From 66-474 sp963771735 (GTDB taxonomy: Bacteria; Pseudomonadota; Gammaproteobacteria; Xanthomonadales; Rhodanobacteraceae), in assembly GCA_963771735.1 (NCBI GenBank), contig CAVYUN010000004.1, positions 186,001 to 250,000 of the forward strand: 64,000 bases of DNA. Reading direction: 5' to 3'. The stretch's first letter is position 1. Each line of letters starts with the position of its first letter. Of the stretch, positions 36,122 to 45,224 are shown in pieces. The position numbers and the translations under genes were made by a program. The notes below the pieces were generated by a model, which saw only the letters and a list, made by a program, of their open reading frames with translations, was not told the origin of the DNA and made no database searches.

Positions 36122-37413
36122 GCGGCTTGGCTGCGCCATGCCTGCACCGTCTCCGTGTAGCGCAGGCAGTCGGTGAAGGTGTTGTAGAGCGGCGTGGGCG
36201 CAATGCGCATCACGTCGGGCTCACGCCAGTCGCCCAGCACGCCGTGCGCGACGAGATGTTCGAACAGCGACTTGCCGGCATCTCGTCCCGCGCGCACGCG
36301 TACCGAAAGTTGCGCGCCGCGGCGTTCGGGTTCTGGTGGTGTCAGGATTTCCAGCAGGTCGCCGAGCCGGGTTTCGATCAACCAGGCAAGAAAGGCGGTC
36401 AGGCGTCTCGACTTGTCGCGCAGGTTGCGCATGCCGGCGCGATGGAACAGTTCCAGCGAGACGCGCAGCGGCGCCAGCGCGAGGATCGGCGGGTTGGACA
36501 ATTGCCAAGCTTCCGCACCGAGCGCCGGATTGAATTCCGGGCGCATCTCGAAACGCGTGGCTTCCCGACGGCCCCACCAGCCTTCGAAACGCGGCAAGTC
36601 CGCTTGTGCGTGCCGCGCGTGCACGAATGCGCCGGCGACCGCGCCCGGGCCGGAGTTGAGGTATTTGTACGAGCACCACGCGGCGAAGTCGCAGCCGGAA
36701 TCGTGCAGCGCCAGATCGATGTTGCCGGCCGCGTGCGCGCAGTCGAACCCGACCACGCAGTTCTGTGCATGGGCGAGACGCGTGATGGCGGCGAGATCGA
36801 AATTCTGCCCGGTGAGGTATTGCACACTGGGCCAAAGCACCAGCGCGATGCGGTTGCCGTGTTCGGCCAGCACGCGTTCGATGGCCTCCATCGAAATCGT
36901 GCCGCCGGCTTCGTCGGCGTCCAGTTCGATCAGGGCCTCGGCCGGATCGTGACCGTGGAAGCGGATCTGCGAGGCGACCAGGTCGCGGTCGGAGGGAAAG
37001 GCGTTGCGCTCGATCAGGATCGCGTGGCGCTCCGCGGTCGGGCGATAAAAGCTGACCATGAGGAAATGCAGGTTCGCGGTCAGCGAATTCATCGCAACCA
37101 CCTCGTTCTGCTCCGCGCCGACCACTTCGGCCAAGCCATCGCGAACCTCACGGTGGTAGGGCAACCACGGATGGCGCGCGTGCACATGGCCTTCCACGCC
37201 CAGCCGTGCCCAGTCGTCGAGCTCGTCGAGCAGGGCCTGGCGCACGCCGCGCGGCTGCAGGCCTAGCGAATTGCCGACGAGATAGGTCTGTTCGCCGCCG
37301 TCATGCGCCGGGATCAGGAATTCGCCGCGCAGCCCCCGCAACGGGTCGCACTCATCCTGCGTGCGGGCCCAGTCGGCATTTGCGCGAAAGTCCGTACCTG
37401 GCGCTGGCGACAT
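36118..37413 (-). CDS. kynU: Kynureninase
   Basis: A 431-residue PLP enzyme hydrolysing kynurenine/3-hydroxykynurenine to anthranilate/3-hydroxyanthranilate and alanine. GNSLGLQPRG lies near the N-terminus, the PLP-phosphate region and Asp in FDCAHAAGN, and the Schiff-base Lys in SYKYLNSGPGA. Length is standard. It is followed by kmo and preceded, with a 2-bp gap, by a small secreted protein gene. Confidence 0.95.
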   Translation of the reverse strand: MSPAPGTDFRANADWARTQDECDPLRGLRGEFLIPAHDGGEQTYLVGNSLGLQPRGVRQALLDELDDWARLGVEGHVHARHPWLPYHREVRDGLAEVVGAEQNEVVAMNSLTANLHFLMVSFYRPTAERHAILIERNAFPSDRDLVASQIRFHGHDPAEALIELDADEAGGTISMEAIERVLAEHGNRIALVLWPSVQYLTGQNFDLAAITRLAHAQNCVVGFDCAHAAGNIDLALHDSGCDFAAWCSYKYLNSGPGAVAGAFVHARHAQADLPRFEGWWGRREATRFEMRPEFNPALGAEAWQLSNPPILALAPLRVSLELFHRAGMRNLRDKSRRLTAFLAWLIETRLGDLLEILTPPEPERRGAQLSVRVRAGRDAGKSLFEHLVAHGVLGDWREPDVMRIAPTPLYNTFTDCLRYTETVQAWRSQAA

Positions 37414-37415
37414 GC

Positions 37416-37922
37416 TCAGTGCTCGACGGCGCTGACGATGGACTGGCAGCCCGCATCGAAGGTGGCACGCCAGTCACCCGCCGCCGTGGCCGGGCGTATG
37501 CAACGGACCTGGATGGCGAGGTTGGAACGGTAGGCGTACACCTCGGTGTAGGCGTTTTTCTCGCCGTTTTCGCTGGCCGTGTAGCGCAGACTTGAACTGC
37601 CCTGCGTCCGGTCGGCAACGTAGCCCGGCAGCTTGCGCGCGCGGGTTGCGCCATCGTTGAAGAATTTCTGGAAGCCCATCACCCCATCGACTTGCTGGAC
37701 GGTAACCGTGATCCGGGCCAGTGCATTGGTGTTGTCGGGGTCCTTCACTTGCAGCGCGACGAATTGGCGCGGGCCGTCCAGTTTTTCCATCAACATCGGC
37801 CACGCATCCGGTGCCGAAAACGCCACCGCGCCGCTTGAGAGTGAGTAATCCGCCGCGAACGCGGCCGGAGCCAGCGCCGATGCGCCAAGCAGCATCAGGA
37901 ACAACCGGGCCTTGCGTTTCAT
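37416..37922 (-). CDS. Small exported protein of unknown function in the kynurenine operon
   Basis: A 168-residue protein with a clear signal peptide (LFLMLLGASALAPAAFAAD). The mature part is mostly beta-strand-like, with a Cys near the C-terminus (VRCIRP; FDAGCQS) that could pair. I do not recognise the family. The ATG at 37922 overlaps the ACMSD stop (ATGA) and the gene ends 2 bp before kynU, so it is co-transcribed with the tryptophan-degradation genes. A periplasmic protein in a cytosolic pathway operon is unexpected. Confidence 0.7.
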   Translation of the reverse strand: MKRKARLFLMLLGASALAPAAFAADYSLSSGAVAFSAPDAWPMLMEKLDGPRQFVALQVKDPDNTNALARITVTVQQVDGVMGFQKFFNDGATRARKLPGYVADRTQGSSSLRYTASENGEKNAYTEVYAYRSNLAIQVRCIRPATAAGDWRATFDAGCQSIVSAVEH

Positions 37923-38944
37923 GCAGCCTCCGCGGGGGTGGTGAAGCGTTGTCGGGATAATCCCAGCCATTCCAGTGCCGCGCCGTGGAACAGCCGTTCG
38001 CGTTGGGACGGTTGCAGGTCGAGGGCGTCGATGCCACTGCCCGGCTGCTGCTCGCCCAGCGGGAACGGATAGTCGGTGCCGAGCATCACGCGGTCTTTCC
38101 CGGCCACGTCCAGAAGATAGCGGAGCGCCTGGGGGTCGTGCACGCATGAGTCGAAGAACAAGCGGCGGAAGTATTCGCGCGGTTCGCGGCTGTTGTCGGT
38201 GGCGACCAGGTCCGGGCGCATCCGAAAGCCATGCTCGATGCGGCCGATCGTGAAAGGAAACGAACCGCCGCCATGCGCGAACGCGATGCGCAGGCCCGGA
38301 AGGCGCTCGAGCACGCCGCCGAAGATCAGGCAGCAGGCCGCGCGCGATTGCTCGGCCGGCATTCCCACCAGCCACGGCAGCCAGTATTTGGGCATGGTGT
38401 CCTTGCCCATCATGTCCCAGGGGTGGATCAGGATCGCGGCGCCGAGGTCGGCCGCGGCTTCGAAGAACGGAAACAATTCCGGCGCATCGAGGTTCAAGTC
38501 GTTTACGTGCGACCCGATCTGCACGCCTTGCAATCCCAGCTGCTCGACGCAGTGCTCCATTTCCTCGATCGCGAGTCGTGGCGATTGCAACGGCACCGTA
38601 CCGATGCCGGCGTACTGCCGCGGATACTTGCGGCAGACCTCCGCAGCGTGGATGTTGAGGTGGCGGTGCAGCTCGCGCGCCTGGTTGGGTTTGGCCCAAT
38701 ACGAAAACAACACCGGCACCGTCGAAATCACCTGCACATCGACGCCCAGCTTTCCGCATTCCTCGATACGGAATTCGGGATCGAACGAGCTTTTCCAGAT
38801 TTCACGGAAGAACTTGCGGTCCTTGTAGATGCGATGGCGTCCGCCCGCGTTGACCATCACCGGGAAACGCGCATCGCCGTATTTTTCGGCGAGGTCGGGC
38901 CATCCCTCCGGCAGGATGTGCGAGTGGGTGTCGATCTTGAGCAT
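37919..38944 (-). CDS. 2-amino-3-carboxymuconate-6-semialdehyde decarboxylase
   Basis: A 341-residue amidohydrolase-superfamily decarboxylase. Zinc ligands: His7 and His9 in DTHSHILP, a later His in LIHPWDMMGK, and Asp in TDYPFPLG. It diverts the 3-hydroxyanthranilate ring-cleavage product away from quinolinate, toward degradation. First gene of the operon with kynU and kmo. No Shine-Dalgarno precedes the ATG; a TATACT -10-like hexamer lies 6 nt upstream. The 3-hydroxyanthranilate dioxygenase gene that makes its substrate is not in the window. Confidence 0.92.
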   Translation of the reverse strand: MLKIDTHSHILPEGWPDLAEKYGDARFPVMVNAGGRHRIYKDRKFFREIWKSSFDPEFRIEECGKLGVDVQVISTVPVLFSYWAKPNQARELHRHLNIHAAEVCRKYPRQYAGIGTVPLQSPRLAIEEMEHCVEQLGLQGVQIGSHVNDLNLDAPELFPFFEAAADLGAAILIHPWDMMGKDTMPKYWLPWLVGMPAEQSRAACCLIFGGVLERLPGLRIAFAHGGGSFPFTIGRIEHGFRMRPDLVATDNSREPREYFRRLFFDSCVHDPQALRYLLDVAGKDRVMLGTDYPFPLGEQQPGSGIDALDLQPSQRERLFHGAALEWLGLSRQRFTTPAEAA

Positions 38945-38950
38945 GCCGCA

Positions 38951-38956
38951 AGTATA
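38951..38956 (-). promoter_or_regulatory. Possible -10 element giving a leaderless kynurenine-operon transcript
   Basis: TATACT on the minus strand ends 6 nt before the ACMSD ATG, so transcription would begin at or next to the start codon. No good -35 is seen at 17 nt, so this is tentative. Confidence 0.35.
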
Positions 38957-39070
38957 ACGAGCGGTTTGCGGATCGCCGCCGCGTCGGGCTTTTCCGCCGG
39001 TCTTTCAGGACACGCCGGAACCTTCCCGATCACTTGGATGCGTCGGTACCGCTGTACACACCTTCGGTGT

Positions 39071-41158
39071 TCATGGGGTTTCCCGCGATAGTGCGTGCAG
39101 CAGGCTGTCGATGGCGTCGACGATGCGATCGCTGGTATCGCGCAAACTTGCGTCGATCGCGCTGCCGGGCTCCCCGAGCGATTCCGCGAGTGCCTGTTGT
39201 CGCGCGCGCAGCGCGTGATCGCCATGCGTCGTGCGGGATCTGCTCAGCGCAGCGGCGGCTTCGCGCAGGGCGGCGTCACAGGCACGGGCGAATTCGTCCA
39301 GCTGAGGGTTCGCGGGCATTTCGGCATCGTCGCGGGCAGCTTCCAGCGCCATCGCGGCGCGGACCAGACGATTGGCTTGGGCTACAAGTGTCTCCGCCCG
39401 CGGCAGATATCGGCGACCGTTGGGTTCCTGGCGCAGGCGATCGAGCGAGGCCAGCGCATTGCTCCGGGCAGCGCGTGCGGCGATCCGGGTGTCGTGGCGT
39501 TGGCGCGCGTCGCCGTGCAGGACTGCTGCCAGGTAATTCCGGTAGGCATCCAGCAATCCCGCCTGTACCTCGCGTTCGCGGCCGCGTTCCCATGTCGGCC
39601 AGACCAGATAGGCGACCAGTGCCAGTGCGCTGCCGATCACGGTGTCGTTGGCGCGTGCGATCATCGAGGCGCCCGGCGCGATGCCGTAGAACGACAACAG
39701 GATCACCACGACACCCGTCAGGCAGGCGACCCCGAGGCCGTAGTGCACGGTCGCCAGTTCGCGATAGGCGAAACACAGGATCGTGAACAGCAGCAGGGCT
39801 TCCCAGAAATCGTCGAATCCGAAATGCAGGAGTGCAGTGGTCAGCAACAAGCCCCCCAGCGTGCCGGCCACGCGCAGCAGGCCGTAACGCCAGGTCGTGC
39901 CGAAATCGGGTTTCAGCACGATGGCGACCGTCATCGGGATCCAGTAGCCGCGCGACACCGATAGCAGGTGCGCCATGGCCAGGGCGATGGCGAGGCATCC
40001 GCCGCAACGCAATGCATGGCGGAATGCGACCGATGAGAAATCGAGATTGGCGCGCAGGATGGCCAACGGGTTCGCCGGGCGCAGTGCGCGCGGCCAATCC
40101 AGTTCCGCGTGCTCGACACGCGCTTCGCCACGGCTGCCGGCTGCTTGCGCGTTGCGCGTGGCGGCTCGCAACTGGCCGCCCAGCGCTGCCGCCCTCGCAT
40201 TGGCAACCTGCATGAGCCAGGCTGGTGTTGCGCCCGAAACATTCGACGTGGCCAGTTGCCGTGAGGCTGCGGCATATTCGGCCAATGCGGTTTCGGACGC
40301 GGGCGGCTCGGCGCGTTCCAGCGCATCCGCCAGCGTAACCAGTACGCTTGCCGCGCTCTGCCGGACTGACTGCACGGCTTCTCGCAGCGACACCGATCCG
40401 CACGCGGATTGCAGGTCAGCCAACGCCAACAACTCGATCCGCATGCGCTCGGCCTGCTCGGCCAATACCTGGAAGGCTTCGATCGCGCGGCCGCGCGCAC
40501 GGCCCGCGCCGAACAACATGGCTTGCAGATCGTTGAGCGACGGCGGCAGCGCGATCGGGTTTTCGTGGCTCACGTTCGCGCATGCCTCGCCGGCAAGGAC
40601 CCGCAGCGCGGTCGCCATCGCGAGGCGCTCCGGCCGATAACGTTGCAGTGGCCAGGCCAGGATCGCGAACAAGGTTTGCAGCACGCCACCGGCGATGATC
40701 AGCAATGCGGTCGGCAACGCATGGGCGACGGTTCGGGGTTCGGCGCCCAGCACCATCAACAGGATCATGCTGATCATGCCTGCACGGGTGGCGTTGGGGC
40801 CAATCGCCACCAGCATGGCCGCCGCGAAACCCCACACCGCGGCGGCGATGAGCAACGCCAGCGGCCATTGACCAAGGATCGAACCGGTAAACGCCGCCGA
40901 GCCCGCGGCAAGCGTGGTCAGCAGCAGGCGCTGTGCGCGCAGCAAGTACGCGCCCGGTTGGTCGGCGAACATGGTGTTGAGTGCGCCGGCCGACACGGCA
41001 AGTCCGGCGATCAGATGACCAGTGAGCGCGCCGATCGCGAGCGGCAACACGGTCGCCGTGGTATTGCGTGCGGCGACCAGCCACGGCACGTCGCGCTTGT
41101 TGGTGGCCAGCAGCGCCTGCAGCAGAGGGTGTCGGTGCAGGCTGAGGGAAAGCGGCAT
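39071..41158 (-). CDS. FUSC-family (YccS/PET-like) inner membrane transporter
   Basis: A 695-residue protein with two hydrophobic blocks (about residues 30-190 and 370-520), each with five to six helices, separated and followed by long helical cytosolic regions, the layout of FUSC/YccS proteins related to aromatic acid exporters. The fusaric acid resistance-type segment GYWIPMTVAIVLKPDFGTTW marks the second block. The substrate is unknown. The start is ambiguous between 41158 and 41173. It is divergent from the response regulator at 41277. Confidence 0.8.
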   Translation of the reverse strand: MPLSLSLHRHPLLQALLATNKRDVPWLVAARNTTATVLPLAIGALTGHLIAGLAVSAGALNTMFADQPGAYLLRAQRLLLTTLAAGSAAFTGSILGQWPLALLIAAAVWGFAAAMLVAIGPNATRAGMISMILLMVLGAEPRTVAHALPTALLIIAGGVLQTLFAILAWPLQRYRPERLAMATALRVLAGEACANVSHENPIALPPSLNDLQAMLFGAGRARGRAIEAFQVLAEQAERMRIELLALADLQSACGSVSLREAVQSVRQSAASVLVTLADALERAEPPASETALAEYAAASRQLATSNVSGATPAWLMQVANARAAALGGQLRAATRNAQAAGSRGEARVEHAELDWPRALRPANPLAILRANLDFSSVAFRHALRCGGCLAIALAMAHLLSVSRGYWIPMTVAIVLKPDFGTTWRYGLLRVAGTLGGLLLTTALLHFGFDDFWEALLLFTILCFAYRELATVHYGLGVACLTGVVVILLSFYGIAPGASMIARANDTVIGSALALVAYLVWPTWERGREREVQAGLLDAYRNYLAAVLHGDARQRHDTRIAARAARSNALASLDRLRQEPNGRRYLPRAETLVAQANRLVRAAMALEAARDDAEMPANPQLDEFARACDAALREAAAALSRSRTTHGDHALRARQQALAESLGEPGSAIDASLRDTSDRIVDAIDSLLHALSRETP

Positions 41159-41276
41159 GTGCGGATTGTGCATCAAGCCGGGTCGCGTGTGCGGACGCAC
41201 CAGGGGTTGCATTCGATGTGCGGGGCGCTTTAGGGTTGCCAAGCGGGTTGCGCCGCTGCGTCACGGGGTTCAGGGA

Positions 41277-41927
41277 ATGATTCGAGTCGTATTGGTCGAC
41301 GACCATGAGTTGGTGCGTTCGGGCTTCGGCCTGATTCTTTCCGGCCAGCCCGACATCCAGGTGGTAGGCGAGGCCAGCAATGCGGAGGACGGCTTGCGCC
41401 TGGTGCGCACGGTCAAGCCCGACGTAGCATTGGTCGACGTGCACATGCCGGGCATGAGCGGCATCGAATTGACCGAGCGCGTGCAACGCGCCGATCTGGG
41501 GACCCACATCGTGATCCTGACCGTGGTGCAGGATGCGCAATTTCCACGTCGCCTGTTGCAGTCGGGCGCGCTCGGATACCTCACCAAGGGCTGTGCTGCC
41601 GACGAATTGCTGCAGGCGGTGCGTACCGTGGCTCGCGGTCAGCGGTACCTGGACGCGGCGGTGGCGCGTGAAATGGCGCTGTCCGCGGTGGATGGCGAAG
41701 CGTCGCCGCTCGAATCCCTGTCGTCACGCGAACTGGAAGTGGCGCTGATGCTCGCCCGCGGTCTGGCCGTGAACGAAATCGCCAAGCGACTGCACCTGAG
41801 TGCCAAGACCGTGTCCACCTACAAGCAACGCCTGTTCGAAAAGCTTGGCGTGCAGCACACGATCGCGCTGGCGCACGTGCTCAGTGCGCATGGTCTGTTG
41901 AGCGATCAGGCTGCCCCGGCCGAGTGA
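41277..41927 (+). CDS. GacA/UvrY-type response regulator
   Basis: A 216-residue two-component regulator. The receiver has the acidic pair DDH, the phospho-acceptor Asp in VALVDVHMPG, Thr in ILTVVQD and Lys in YLTKG. The output is a LuxR-type helix-turn-helix (LSSRELEVALMLARGLAVNEIAKRL, LSAKTVSTYKQRLFEKLGV). Family members GacA/UvrY control small RNAs of the Csr/Rsm system. The upstream frame back to 41022 overlaps the divergent FUSC gene; ATG at 41277 gives the canonical MIRVVLVDDH start. No histidine kinase is adjacent. Confidence 0.88.
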   Translation: MIRVVLVDDHELVRSGFGLILSGQPDIQVVGEASNAEDGLRLVRTVKPDVALVDVHMPGMSGIELTERVQRADLGTHIVILTVVQDAQFPRRLLQSGALGYLTKGCAADELLQAVRTVARGQRYLDAAVAREMALSAVDGEASPLESLSSRELEVALMLARGLAVNEIAKRLHLSAKTVSTYKQRLFEKLGVQHTIALAHVLSAHGLLSDQAAPAE

Positions 41928-41979
41928 TTCGCGGATTTCGGCAGGCCGCCTGGACGGTGTCCGGGCAGCCTCAACTTGG

Positions 41980-44883
41980 CTACTCCGAGGGCTTGTCGTT
42001 GCCCCCCGGCGCTTCGGAGGACGGCGCGGGTGGTTTCGGCAACACCTGGGGCGTCAGCATTGGCCGAATGGCGCCCGACAACGGTCGAGGCGTGGGAATC
42101 GCCGGATGACGAGGCAACGGCTGCGCAACCGGCTGCGCAGGCGGCGGTGCCGCGAACAGCGAGGGGGTGACTGGTTCCGGTTTCGGCACGGCGGGCGCGA
42201 CGATCGCAGGTACGGGCCTTGGCTGAATCGGTGAAGACACCGACGGTGTCATCGCCGGTGCGATCGTTTCCTTGTCGCGGGACGGTGCCGCCGCAGGCGG
42301 TGCAGCCGGTGATTTCACGGTACGCGCCGCGTCGTTGGATACAGCTGCGGTGCCGGACGACGGTGCTGGCGCGACAGGAGCAGGTGACGTGCCGGCCTGG
42401 CGTTCGGCCGGCGCAAACAGCGGGCCAGTCGCCGGCGTTGGGTGCGCTGCCGGCGCGAGCGCTTCGGGCTCGCGGTGCGACGCTGCAGTGCGCGACGGTG
42501 TGGCGGTGGCGGGCTCGGTGGCGGGCACGGCACTTTCATTCTGTTTTGCGGGCGTGGCCTTGTGTGCCCCGCGATCGGCATCCTCGTCGTCGATGTCGCG
42601 CGGCATGTGCGGCGTTGCTTCGTTCTGGGCGGCAGTGGCGTGCTTGCGGCGGCGTCCGCCACGTCGGCCGCGGCGACGCTTGCCCGTGCCGCTGCCGCTG
42701 GCGGGCGTGCCTTGAGTGGTTTCGTTGCCGGAAGCGCCGTCGCCATCAGGGTTGGCGGTTTGCTTGCCGGGGGATTTGGCCGAACCCGTGTCGACCGGCT
42801 GCGTCGGCGGATTTGCATTCGCCGACCGCGCTGTTTCCGCTTGCCTGGAATCTTTCGGCTCGTTGGGTGCGGATCTGGCTTCCTCGCTGCGCGATTCGTT
42901 GCCCGGCTTCGATGCTGCCGCCGGCTTCTGGGTCGTGCGTGCCTGTCGTTGCGGCTCTTCGGCGTGGGCCTTGTTCGGCTTTGCCTGCGACGCCCTGGAC
43001 TGCTGCGTGTTTTGCTGACGCGTGCGGCGGCCATCGCCATCGCGGTTGCGGCGGCTGCCGTTGTGCGATGCATCCGCACGGCGTTCGGACGGGCGTTCAC
43101 GCCGCGCGTCGTTGTTCGATCGTTGCTTGCGGGATGCTGGTGTCGTTTCCTTCGCGCCATCGTCGGCGCCGGTCTCCGGCGCTCCGCGGAACCAGCCGAA
43201 CAGGCGACCGAGCAGACCGCCGGAAGCAGTGGCTGGTGCCGCTGCCGCTGCAACCGGCATCGCCGGTGCTTCTTCACGTTGCGGCATCGGCGTCGCGCGC
43301 TGCACGCCGCTGACCGCGGGCTCCTCGCCCTGCACGACCACACCCATGCGCGGTTGCGGCGCGGCGGCGACCTCGGTCAGGCGCTCGTAGCTTGGCTTGG
43401 CGTGCTCGCCCATCTCGCTCTCGCGGATGCGCGTGATTTCGAGGTGCGGGGTCTCGAGGTTCTCGTCGGCGATCACCACAACGTGCACCTTGTGGCGCAT
43501 CTCGATTTCGACCACGCTGGAACGCTTTTCGTTGAGCAGGAAGTTGGCCACCCGGGTCGGCGCCTGCACCAGCACCTGGCCGGTGTTCTCCTTCATCGCG
43601 TGCTCCTCGATCAGGCGCAGCGCGGACAGCGACAAGGATTCGATGCCGCGGATCCGGCCGTGGCCGTCGCAGCGCGGGCACACGATCTGGGTGGATTCCT
43701 CGAGGCTCGGGCGCAGGCGCTGGCGCGACAGTTCCAGCAGCCCGAAACGCGAGATGCGTCCGACCTGCACGCGCGCGCGGTCGAGCTTGAGCGCGTTGCG
43801 CAATTTTTCCTCGACTTCGCGCTGATGGCGCGAACTTTCCATGTCGATGAAGTCGATCACTACCAAGCCGCCAAGGTCGCGGATGCGCAACTGTCGCGCG
43901 ATCTCGACCGCCGCCTCGCAGTTGGTATGGAACGCGGTGTCCTCGATGTCGCTGCCCTTGGTGGCGCGCGCCGAGTTGATGTCGATCGCGGTCAGGGCTT
44001 CGGTCTGGTCGATCACTATCGAACCGCCCGACGGCAGTCGCACGTTGCGGTCATAGGCGCTTTCTATCTGGGTTTCGATCTGGAAGCGCGTGAACAGCGG
44101 CGTGGTGTCGTCGTAAAGCTTGAGCTTGCGCAGGCTGTTGGGCATCACCTGCCGCATGAACTCGTGTGCATCTTCGTACAGCGCGGGTTCGTCGATCAGG
44201 ATTTCGCCGATGTCGGCGCGCAGGTAATCGCGCAGCGCCCGGATGAACAGCTTGGATTCCTGGTAGATCAGGAACGGCGCGGCCTTCGCGGCCGCCGCCT
44301 CGGAGATGGCCTTCCAAAGTTGCAGCAGGTAGTCGAGGTCCCACTGCAATTCCTCGGCGTCGCGGCCGACACCGGCAGTACGCACGATCAGGCCCATGTC
44401 TTCGGGCACCGTGACGTGCTGCAGGGCTTCCTTGAGCGCCTGCCGATCCTCGCCCTCGATGCGGCGCGACACCCCGCCGGCATTCGGGCTGTTCGGCATC
44501 AGCACCATGTAGCGGCCGGCCAGCGAAATGTAGGTAGTGAGCGCGGCGCCCTTGTTGCCGCGTTCTTCCTTCTCGACCTGTACGATCAGCTGCTGGCCTT
44601 CCTTCAGCAGCTCGCGAATGCCGGCCTTGTTGTGATCGGCACCGGGAGTGAAATACTCGCGCGAGATTTCCTTCAGCGGCAGGAAGCCGTGGCGTTCGGC
44701 GCCGTAGTCGACGAAGCAGGCTTCGAGGGAAGGCTCGACCCGGGTGATGCGGGCCTTGTAGATGTTGGACTTCTTCTGTTCGCGCGCCGGGATTTCGAGG
44801 TCGAGGTCGTAAAGCGACTGGCCATCGACGATGGCCACACGCAACTCTTCACGCTGAGTTGCGTTGATCAACATGCGTTTCAT
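41980..44883 (-). CDS. rne: Ribonuclease E
   Basis: A 967-residue endoribonuclease. The N-terminal catalytic half has the S1 domain (ARITRVEPSLEACFVDYG), the metal-binding Asp pair in the DNase I-like region (TAIDINSA; VVIDFIDM) and the Zn-link CPRCDGHG. The C-terminal half (from about residue 540) is low complexity: an Arg-rich region (RRERPSERRAD, RRRGRRGGRRRK) likely to bind RNA, then Pro/Ala-rich sequence with possible degradosome-binding patches. RNase E processes rRNA and decays mRNA. ATG at 44883 follows AAGGAA; a longer frame to 45063 is 5' UTR. Divergent from rluC. Confidence 0.95.
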   Translation of the reverse strand: MKRMLINATQREELRVAIVDGQSLYDLDLEIPAREQKKSNIYKARITRVEPSLEACFVDYGAERHGFLPLKEISREYFTPGADHNKAGIRELLKEGQQLIVQVEKEERGNKGAALTTYISLAGRYMVLMPNSPNAGGVSRRIEGEDRQALKEALQHVTVPEDMGLIVRTAGVGRDAEELQWDLDYLLQLWKAISEAAAAKAAPFLIYQESKLFIRALRDYLRADIGEILIDEPALYEDAHEFMRQVMPNSLRKLKLYDDTTPLFTRFQIETQIESAYDRNVRLPSGGSIVIDQTEALTAIDINSARATKGSDIEDTAFHTNCEAAVEIARQLRIRDLGGLVVIDFIDMESSRHQREVEEKLRNALKLDRARVQVGRISRFGLLELSRQRLRPSLEESTQIVCPRCDGHGRIRGIESLSLSALRLIEEHAMKENTGQVLVQAPTRVANFLLNEKRSSVVEIEMRHKVHVVVIADENLETPHLEITRIRESEMGEHAKPSYERLTEVAAAPQPRMGVVVQGEEPAVSGVQRATPMPQREEAPAMPVAAAAAPATASGGLLGRLFGWFRGAPETGADDGAKETTPASRKQRSNNDARRERPSERRADASHNGSRRNRDGDGRRTRQQNTQQSRASQAKPNKAHAEEPQRQARTTQKPAAASKPGNESRSEEARSAPNEPKDSRQAETARSANANPPTQPVDTGSAKSPGKQTANPDGDGASGNETTQGTPASGSGTGKRRRGRRGGRRRKHATAAQNEATPHMPRDIDDEDADRGAHKATPAKQNESAVPATEPATATPSRTAASHREPEALAPAAHPTPATGPLFAPAERQAGTSPAPVAPAPSSGTAAVSNDAARTVKSPAAPPAAAPSRDKETIAPAMTPSVSSPIQPRPVPAIVAPAVPKPEPVTPSLFAAPPPAQPVAQPLPRHPAIPTPRPLSGAIRPMLTPQVLPKPPAPSSEAPGGNDKPSE

Positions 44884-45195
44884 TGTAGGTTCCTTGAAGT
44901 CGCCGGCGCGGATCGCGTCTTCGGCGGCGCCTTCATGGGGCGGCCGGCCGGGTGACGCGCCGCGCCTGGCGGCAGTCGCCGGGTCCAGTGCGTGGCCCCG
45001 GGTGGTGATTGATCGGGATTGTCGCGTCCCGGGTTCCCCGACCGCCGTACCGGTGGTGGGCAAACATCGACCCGAACGTTACGATTACACGGTGCCGGCT
45101 GCTCCCGGTCAGGAATGGCAGGCGGAAGCCTTGTCCGCGCGGCGAACGGGTACAGGGTCGCCCGTGAGGGGCCAGAGCCTGCTTGACGCGGGGCA
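44884..45195 (-). promoter_or_regulatory. Long 5' untranslated leader of rne
   Basis: About 305 nt between the predicted start of transcription (near 45189) and the rne ATG contain no supported gene. E. coli rne has a similarly long leader (361 nt) through which RNase E controls its own mRNA. Structure was not modelled. Confidence 0.45.
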
Positions 45196-45224
45196 ATCCT
45201 ATCATCGCAAAGGGTTTTTTCCAA
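45196..45224 (-). promoter_or_regulatory. Putative rne promoter
   Basis: Minus strand: -35 TTGGAA (45224-45219), 17-nt spacer, -10 TAGGAT (45201-45196). The -35 overlaps the first base of the divergent rluC start codon, so rne transcription would begin inside the rluC ribosome-binding region. Confidence 0.5.

Noticed and set aside
45183..45205. Promoter TTGACG/TATCAT for rluC
   Set aside because: The spacer is only 11 nt, too short for sigma-70.
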